Assembly (NCBI RefSeq): GCF_026738875.1
Contig: NZ_JAPQFJ010000009.1
Location: 62,001-126,000 of the forward strand
Origin: Clostridium brassicae
Lineage (GTDB): Bacteria; Bacillota; Clostridia; Clostridiales; Clostridiaceae
Reading direction: 5' to 3'
Length of the DNA stretch: 64,000 nt
Positions 58,250-64,000 of this stretch are shown one piece after another; position 1 is the first letter of the stretch; every line of letters begins with the position of its first letter. Under the pieces are notes generated by a model. It saw only the letters and a list, made by a program, of their open reading frames with translations, did no database searches and was not told the origin of the DNA. Made by a program: the position numbers and the translations under genes.

Positions 58250-61200
58250 ATGAGTATGGAGAGCAAAAAAGAGCAAGAATTACAAAAAAGATCCTTACTA
58301 AAGACTATATTAGAAAAGAAAAAAAAGAATAAAATAGCATCAAATTCAATAGAAATACTATCAAGAAAAAAAGGAAAAAATTATTTTCTTTCATCATACG
58401 AACAAAGAAGGTTATGGTTTATACATAAATTGGATCCTGAGAGTATTGCTTATAATATTCATTTTGGATTTCGTATTTATGGTGATTTAAAAATAGATTT
58501 GCTTCAAGCAGCTATTAATGAAATAGGTATGGAGCAAGAAGCTTTAAGAACTAGATTTCAATATATAGATGATGAATTAATGCAAATAATCGAACCAAAT
58601 TTCAATGAGAAAATAAAATATATTAACTTATCAAATATTGATTCAAAAGTTATTGAAAATGAATTAGCAAGAGTTTGTAAAGAGGAATCTTACAAACCTT
58701 TCGATTTAGAAAATGGACCTTTAGTTAGATTTATATTAATTGAAATAGGACCAGAAGAAAGATTGTTTATAACTGTAATTCATCATATTATATTTGATGG
58801 TTGGTCTATGGGTGTTTTTTATAGGAATTTATCTGAGAAATATAACAGCTTATGTAATGGGAAATGTCCTTTAAATAAAGAAAAAACAGTTCAATATGCA
58901 GACTATGCAAAGTGGCAAAGGAAACAATTATCTAAAAATAAAATGGAGAAACAATTTAATTATTGGAAGGATAAATTAGAAAATATTGATCAAAATGTTG
59001 AATTCCCACTTGATAAAAAACGTCCATCAATGTTAACAAATAGTGGAGATGTAGTATTCTTTGAATTAGATAATGATATTGTAAAGAATTTAAGGAAGTA
59101 TTCATCTGAATGTAATTGTACAGTTAATACAGTTTTATTATCTGTGTTTAAATGTTTAATTTATAAGTATACAAAGAAAAATAATATTGCTGTAGGAACA
59201 GCAGTTGCTAATAGAAAAGTTGATGGAATAGAGAATATCATTGGATTTTTTGTAAATACAATAGTTTTAAGCACTGAAGTAGATGGAAATATGAAATTTT
59301 CAGAATTACTTGAAAAGGTAAGAAATACGACATTGGAAGCATATGATAATGAAGAGTTTCCTTTTGATCAATTAGTAGAAAAAATTAATCCATTAAGAGA
59401 TAGTAATAGAAATCCTTTTTTTCAACTAATGTATTCTTATCAAAATACGCAAAAAATAAAGTTGGAGTTACAAGATTTAAAAGTAGAAGAATACGCACTA
59501 GGTAGCAAAAAATCTTCTTTTGATGTTACATTGCAGATTGAAGATAATGAAAATGGAATCTTTGGATCTTTTGAGTATAATTCAGATTTATTCTATAGAG
59601 AAACTGTACAAAAAATTTGTAATCAGTTTAAATTAATTCTTAAAGATGTTCTTAGTGATAATAAAAGAATAAATGAGATTTCAATTCTAAGTCAAGAGGA
59701 AAAAAATCTTATTTTAAATAAATTTAATGATACTTATGTAGAATATGATAAAGAAAAAACATTAGTAGATATGTTTGAAGAACAGGTAAAAAAGGTGCCA
59801 AATAACATTGCCGTTGTATTTGAAAATAAAAAGATAACTTATAAAGAGCTTAATGAGAAAGCAAATTCATTAGCTAGAATATTAAGAGAAAATGGCGCTG
59901 GAGTAGATAAAATAGTTGGTATAATGGTAGAACGTTCTATTGAAATGATAATAGCAATAATTGGAATATTAAAATCTGGAGCAGCTTATTTACCGATAGA
60001 CCCTAAATATCCAAGAAATAGAATAGAGTATATGCTAAAAAACAGTGAAACCAATATATTATTAAGTTTGCCAAGGTTATTGGATAATATAAATTTTTGT
60101 GGAAATGTATTAGATATGTCTAACAAAGAAATTTTTAATAAAGAGATGGACAACCTAGATAATGTAAGTCATTCAAAAGATCTAGCATATATTATATATA
60201 CTTCAGGTACTACAGGAAATCCTAAAGGAGTTATGGTAGAACATAAAAGCGCAGTTAACTTAATATATGCATTGAAAGATTGTATTTATAGTAAATATGG
60301 TGGTAATTTAAAAGTAGCTTTAGTAGCTAATTATGCTTTTGATGCATCAGTTAAACAAATTTTTGCTTCTTCGTTATTAGGAAATACATTATATATTGTT
60401 GATAATAACAGCATAATGCATGGAGATGATTTAGTAAGATTTTATTTAGATAAACAAATAGATATAACAGATGGTACTCCAATACATTTATCAATGATAA
60501 GTAATTCTAACTTATTAGGAAATAGTAAATTAAAATTAAAGAATATGATAATTGGTGGAGATAAACTTTTAAAAGATACAGTAAAAAAAATATATAGCAA
60601 ATTAAAAACAAATAAAATTAGTATAACAAATGTATATGGACCAACTGAATGCTGTGTTGATACCACTTGTCAAAATATAGATATAAATAATATAAATAGA
60701 TTTGAAGATATTCCTATAGGAAAACCATTAAACAACTATGAGGTTTATATATTAGATGAACAAAATAAATTACTTCCAATTGGTATTGCAGGAGAATTAT
60801 ATATAAGTGGTGATGGATTAGCTAGAGGATATTTAAATAATAGAGAATTAACAAATAAAAAATTCATAGACAATCCATATAAGTTAGGTCAAAAAATGTA
60901 CAAAACAGGGGACTTGGCAAGATGGCTTCCAGATGGGAGTATAGAATACTTAGGGCGTATTGATGAGCAAGTTAAGATAAGAGGATTTAGAATTGAACTT
61001 GAAGAAATTGCAAATGTATTACGTAGAATTGATTATATAGAGGATGCAGCTGTCATAGCAAGAGATGATGCAAGAGGTGAAAAAGCTATTTACAGCTACG
61101 TAGTTTCTAATGTAAATATAGACTTTAAGGAAGTTAGAAAAGAAATTCGTAAAGAATTACCAGAGTATATGATACCAGCATACATGATGCAGATAGAAAA

Positions 61201-64000
61201 GATACCAGTAACTAGAAATGGTAAACTGGATAAGAGAGCATTACCCGATATAGTTCAAGAAAGCGGAGAAGAATATATTGCTCCAATGAATGAAATAGAA
61301 AGAGTTATTGTTAAAATTTTTGAAGAAGTTGTTGGAGGAAACAAAATAAGTGTAGATGCTGATTTTTTTGAAATAGGAGGACACTCTTTAAGGGCAATAA
61401 AAGTAGCAAATAGAATTGAAGCTGAAACTGGAATAAGAATACCAATAAAGATAATTTTTTCAGAGAGAACAGCAGAATCTATAGCAAGGTATATAGAAGA
61501 AGCTGAAAATAAAGAATATGAGTCTATACCAAAAGCAGAAAAAAAGGAATATTATAAAATGTCTTCAGCCCAAAAGAGAATGTATTTAATTTGGCAGATG
61601 GAAAAAGAAAGTACAGTTTATAATATGCCATTATGTTATAAGTTAGAAGGTAATGTAAGAGTAGATGATATAAAGAAGGCGTTACAAGAAATGATAGAAC
61701 GCCATGAGATATTAAGAACACGTTTTATAACAAAAGATGGAGAGTTTGTACAGAAGATTTTAGACAAGAGAGAGGCAGACTATTCTTATGAGGAAAGTAT
61801 AGATGACGTATCTGAAATACTTCAAAGGTTCACAAAGCCATTTAATTTAGATAAAGGCAATTTAGTGAGAATGAAGGTAGTAAAGAGTAAAAAAGAATAC
61901 TATTTGCTTATAGACATGCATCATATAGTTAGTGATGGAATGAGTATGGGGATTTTTATTAAAGAATTTTCGATTCTTTATAATGGTGGAGATCTTGAAG
62001 ATCTTGATTTACAATACAAGGATTATAGTGAATGGGCAAGAATGAGAAAATTAGATGATCAAAAAGCATACTGGGTAAGTCAATTTGAAGAGGAAGTACC
62101 AGTAATTGATCTTCCATATGATTACAAAAGGTCATTTGAGAAAAGTTATAAAGGAGCAATAACTAGTATTGAGCTGCCGAAAGAAATAAAAGGTGGAATA
62201 AAAGAATTATGTAATATTACCGGTACAACAGAATATATGGTACTTTTATCAGCATTTATGGTAGTTTTAAATAAATATACTCGTCAAGAAGATATTGTTG
62301 TAGGAACTCCTATATCAGGAAGAACTAATAAAGATATGGAATCTATGATGGGTATGTTTATAAATACACTTGCTATGAGAGAAAAACCTGAAGCTGGAAA
62401 GAGTTTTATTAAGTTTGTAGGTGAAGTAAAAGAAAGTTGTCTTAAGGCATATGAAAATCAGGAATATCCTTTTGAAGAACTAGTAGAGTCAGTAGAAGTT
62501 AGAAGAGATTTTTCTAGGAATCCATTATTTGATGTAATGTTTAGTTTACAGAACAATGAAAAAGTGAATCTTTCAATGGATAATCTTATGATAGATCAAA
62601 TATGGGGAGAACATAGAATATCCAAGTTTGATCTTAGTATTATGATGGAAAGTGGAGAAGATAAATATTTTGTAGGTGCGGAATATTGTACAACATTATT
62701 TAAGAGAGAAACTGTAAATAGATTTTTAGTTCATTTTAAAGAAGTTCTTTGTAAAGTAATAGATAATCCAGAGGTTCTTATAGGAGAAATCCAGGTTATA
62801 ACAAAACAAGAAGAAGATTTAATTTTAAATAAATTTAATAATACTTATATAGAATATGATAAAGAAAAAACAGTAGTAGATGTCTTTGAGGAGCAGGTAA
62901 GAAAGAACCCAAACAATATAGCGGTGGTTTATGAAGATCAGCAATTAACTTATAAAGAATTAAATGAAAAAGTAAACATATTAGGCCAAAAATTACGTGG
63001 TATGGGAATAAAACCAGATGATTTTGTAGCAATCACAGTGCAGAAGAGCCTAGAGATGATAATAGGAATTTTAGGAGTAATTAAGGCGGGAGGAGCATAT
63101 GTTCCAATTGACCCCAAATATCCAAAAGAAAGAATAAAATATATACTTTCAGATTGTAAGCCAAAAGCTTTATTGACCTATAAGACAGACATAAAAGTTA
63201 ATGGAATACCTGTAATTGATTTAAATGATAGTAAACTTTTTAAAGATGAGTGTGAAAACTTGGAAAAGGTGAATAGTTCGAATGATTTGCTATATGTAAT
63301 ATATACTTCAGGAACTACTGGGAAACCAAAAGGGGTTATGATTGAACATAAATCAGTCAATAATTTAAGAGAATATTTTATTAATTCACTTAAAGTAAGT
63401 CCTACTGATAGAATACTACAGTTCTCCAATATATCATTTGATGCTTCGATTTGGGATATAACAATGTCTTTATTAATAGGAGCCACATTACATGTAATTA
63501 ATCAAGATAAAATGGTAGACGCAGATTTTATGAGTGAATATGCTAAAGATACTACAATAATGTTATTGCCCCCACAATTTTATCAGCAGCTAAAAACAGC
63601 AGGACAGAGGCTTGTTGTTACGGGGGGGTCAGAAAGTAGTAAAGATATTGTAATAAAAGCAATTGGAGAGGGAGCAGCATATTTAAATGCTTATGGTCCT
63701 ACAGAAGCAACGGTAATTGCAACTCATTGGTTCTGTAATGAAATAGATAATGTACCAGAAAAGATTCCAATTGGAAAGCCAATAGATAATAAAAAAATAT
63801 ACATTTGTGATAAAGAAAGCTTATGTGGAATAGGAATTCCAGGAGAATTATGTATAGGAGGAGAGGGGCTTGCCAGGGGCTATTTAAATAGACCTAAACT
63901 TACAGCAGAAAAGTTTATAGATAATCCATATGGAGAAGGAACGCTATATCGTACAGGAGATTTAGCGAGATGGCTTCCAGATGGAAACATAGAATATTTG
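58250..64000 (+). CDS. NRPS elongation protein (C-A-T-C-A..., continues past window)
   Basis: 1917 residues visible, no stop. C1 (about 45-480, HHIIFDG with His178/179), A2 (about 507-985; code D-A-K-D-I-G-V-V-D-K, close to the Glu code DAKDLGVVDK), T2 (Ser1046 in GGHSL), C2 (about 1095-1520, HHIVSDG), A3 (from about 1543; pocket D-A-W-L-V-G-A-V-I by alignment, hydrophobic, residue uncertain). No epimerisation domain between modules. GGGGGG precedes the ATG; the 148-bp gap after the first NRPS shows no strong terminator. Confidence 0.92.
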   Translation, partial: MSMESKKEQELQKRSLLKTILEKKKKNKIASNSIEILSRKKGKNYFLSSYEQRRLWFIHKLDPESIAYNIHFGFRIYGDLKIDLLQAAINEIGMEQEALRTRFQYIDDELMQIIEPNFNEKIKYINLSNIDSKVIENELARVCKEESYKPFDLENGPLVRFILIEIGPEERLFITVIHHIIFDGWSMGVFYRNLSEKYNSLCNGKCPLNKEKTVQYADYAKWQRKQLSKNKMEKQFNYWKDKLENIDQNVEFPLDKKRPSMLTNSGDVVFFELDNDIVKNLRKYSSECNCTVNTVLLSVFKCLIYKYTKKNNIAVGTAVANRKVDGIENIIGFFVNTIVLSTEVDGNMKFSELLEKVRNTTLEAYDNEEFPFDQLVEKINPLRDSNRNPFFQLMYSYQNTQKIKLELQDLKVEEYALGSKKSSFDVTLQIEDNENGIFGSFEYNSDLFYRETVQKICNQFKLILKDVLSDNKRINEISILSQEEKNLILNKFNDTYVEYDKEKTLVDMFEEQVKKVPNNIAVVFENKKITYKELNEKANSLARILRENGAGVDKIVGIMVERSIEMIIAIIGILKSGAAYLPIDPKYPRNRIEYMLKNSETNILLSLPRLLDNINFCGNVLDMSNKEIFNKEMDNLDNVSHSKDLAYIIYTSGTTGNPKGVMVEHKSAVNLIYALKDCIYSKYGGNLKVALVANYAFDASVKQIFASSLLGNTLYIVDNNSIMHGDDLVRFYLDKQIDITDGTPIHLSMISNSNLLGNSKLKLKNMIIGGDKLLKDTVKKIYSKLKTNKISITNVYGPTECCVDTTCQNIDINNINRFEDIPIGKPLNNYEVYILDEQNKLLPIGIAGELYISGDGLARGYLNNRELTNKKFIDNPYKLGQKMYKTGDLARWLPDGSIEYLGRIDEQVKIRGFRIELEEIANVLRRIDYIEDAAVIARDDARGEKAIYSYVVSNVNIDFKEVRKEIRKELPEYMIPAYMMQIEKIPVTRNGKLDKRALPDIVQESGEEYIAPMNEIERVIVKIFEEVVGGNKISVDADFFEIGGHSLRAIKVANRIEAETGIRIPIKIIFSERTAESIARYIEEAENKEYESIPKAEKKEYYKMSSAQKRMYLIWQMEKESTVYNMPLCYKLEGNVRVDDIKKALQEMIERHEILRTRFITKDGEFVQKILDKREADYSYEESIDDVSEILQRFTKPFNLDKGNLVRMKVVKSKKEYYLLIDMHHIVSDGMSMGIFIKEFSILYNGGDLEDLDLQYKDYSEWARMRKLDDQKAYWVSQFEEEVPVIDLPYDYKRSFEKSYKGAITSIELPKEIKGGIKELCNITGTTEYMVLLSAFMVVLNKYTRQEDIVVGTPISGRTNKDMESMMGMFINTLAMREKPEAGKSFIKFVGEVKESCLKAYENQEYPFEELVESVEVRRDFSRNPLFDVMFSLQNNEKVNLSMDNLMIDQIWGEHRISKFDLSIMMESGEDKYFVGAEYCTTLFKRETVNRFLVHFKEVLCKVIDNPEVLIGEIQVITKQEEDLILNKFNNTYIEYDKEKTVVDVFEEQVRKNPNNIAVVYEDQQLTYKELNEKVNILGQKLRGMGIKPDDFVAITVQKSLEMIIGILGVIKAGGAYVPIDPKYPKERIKYILSDCKPKALLTYKTDIKVNGIPVIDLNDSKLFKDECENLEKVNSSNDLLYVIYTSGTTGKPKGVMIEHKSVNNLREYFINSLKVSPTDRILQFSNISFDASIWDITMSLLIGATLHVINQDKMVDADFMSEYAKDTTIMLLPPQFYQQLKTAGQRLVVTGGSESSKDIVIKAIGEGAAYLNAYGPTEATVIATHWFCNEIDNVPEKIPIGKPIDNKKIYICDKESLCGIGIPGELCIGGEGLARGYLNRPKLTAEKFIDNPYGEGTLYRTGDLARWLPDGNIEYL

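Overview
The window comes from a low-GC, spore-forming Firmicute, most likely Clostridium sensu stricto. The evidence is very AT-rich DNA, strong AGGAGG-type ribosome binding sites, a CggR-gap glycolytic locus, sigma-54, a K+-dependent membrane pyrophosphatase, an ssrA tag reading ADENYALAA, and proteins with the SPOCS/DUF3794 domain known from spore-coat morphogenesis proteins. The species cannot be fixed from the sequence alone.

Layout. (1) 1-18243: a locus of seven genes carrying SPOCS-like domains, including two giant tandem paralogues built from 123-residue DUF11 repeats, a two-SPOCS/beta-propeller fusion, a cysteine-rich CarboxypepD_reg-type protein and a GT4 glycosyltransferase. None shows a signal peptide, so I read this as a candidate spore-surface (coat, exosporium or appendage) locus built in the mother cell. 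(2) 18430-22334: housekeeping genes (HAD phosphatase, trmL, DegV family, rpoN). (3) 22416-35820: glycolysis. cggR-gap and pgk-tpi-gpmI-eno are separated by a four-gene BMP-type nucleoside ABC transporter, and each half has its own CggR-type promoter/operator with identical geometry. secG follows. (4) 36158-52818: the common secG-rnr-smpB-ssrA gene string, broken up by hppA, a candidate structured RNA (about 38437-38775), a TetR-ABC-hydrolase operon with twin operators, a thiazole-synthesis cluster (thiS, TPP riboswitch, tenI, thiS, thiF, thiG, thiH) and an ion-transporter-type permease. greA converges on ssrA. (5) 52888-64000: a decayed coding remnant, then a biosynthetic cluster of two UGT-like glycosyltransferases, an A-T initiation NRPS (Asn-like code) and a large NRPS (C-A(Glu-like code)-T-C-A...) that runs off the window.

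How the parts work together. CggR should couple sugar-phosphate level to both glycolytic transcription units. The TPP riboswitch with its terminator should attenuate tenI-thiS-thiF-thiG-thiH. The TetR protein probably represses its own exporter operon through the two dyads at 44640-44689. SmpB and tmRNA form the trans-translation system, with RNase R (rnr) as an associated nuclease. The NRPS and glycosyltransferase genes lie in one orientation with short gaps and probably make a glycosylated peptide. Two copies of an interspersed structured element (15680-15873 and 47262-47462) each lie just 3' of, and in the same sense as, a gene.
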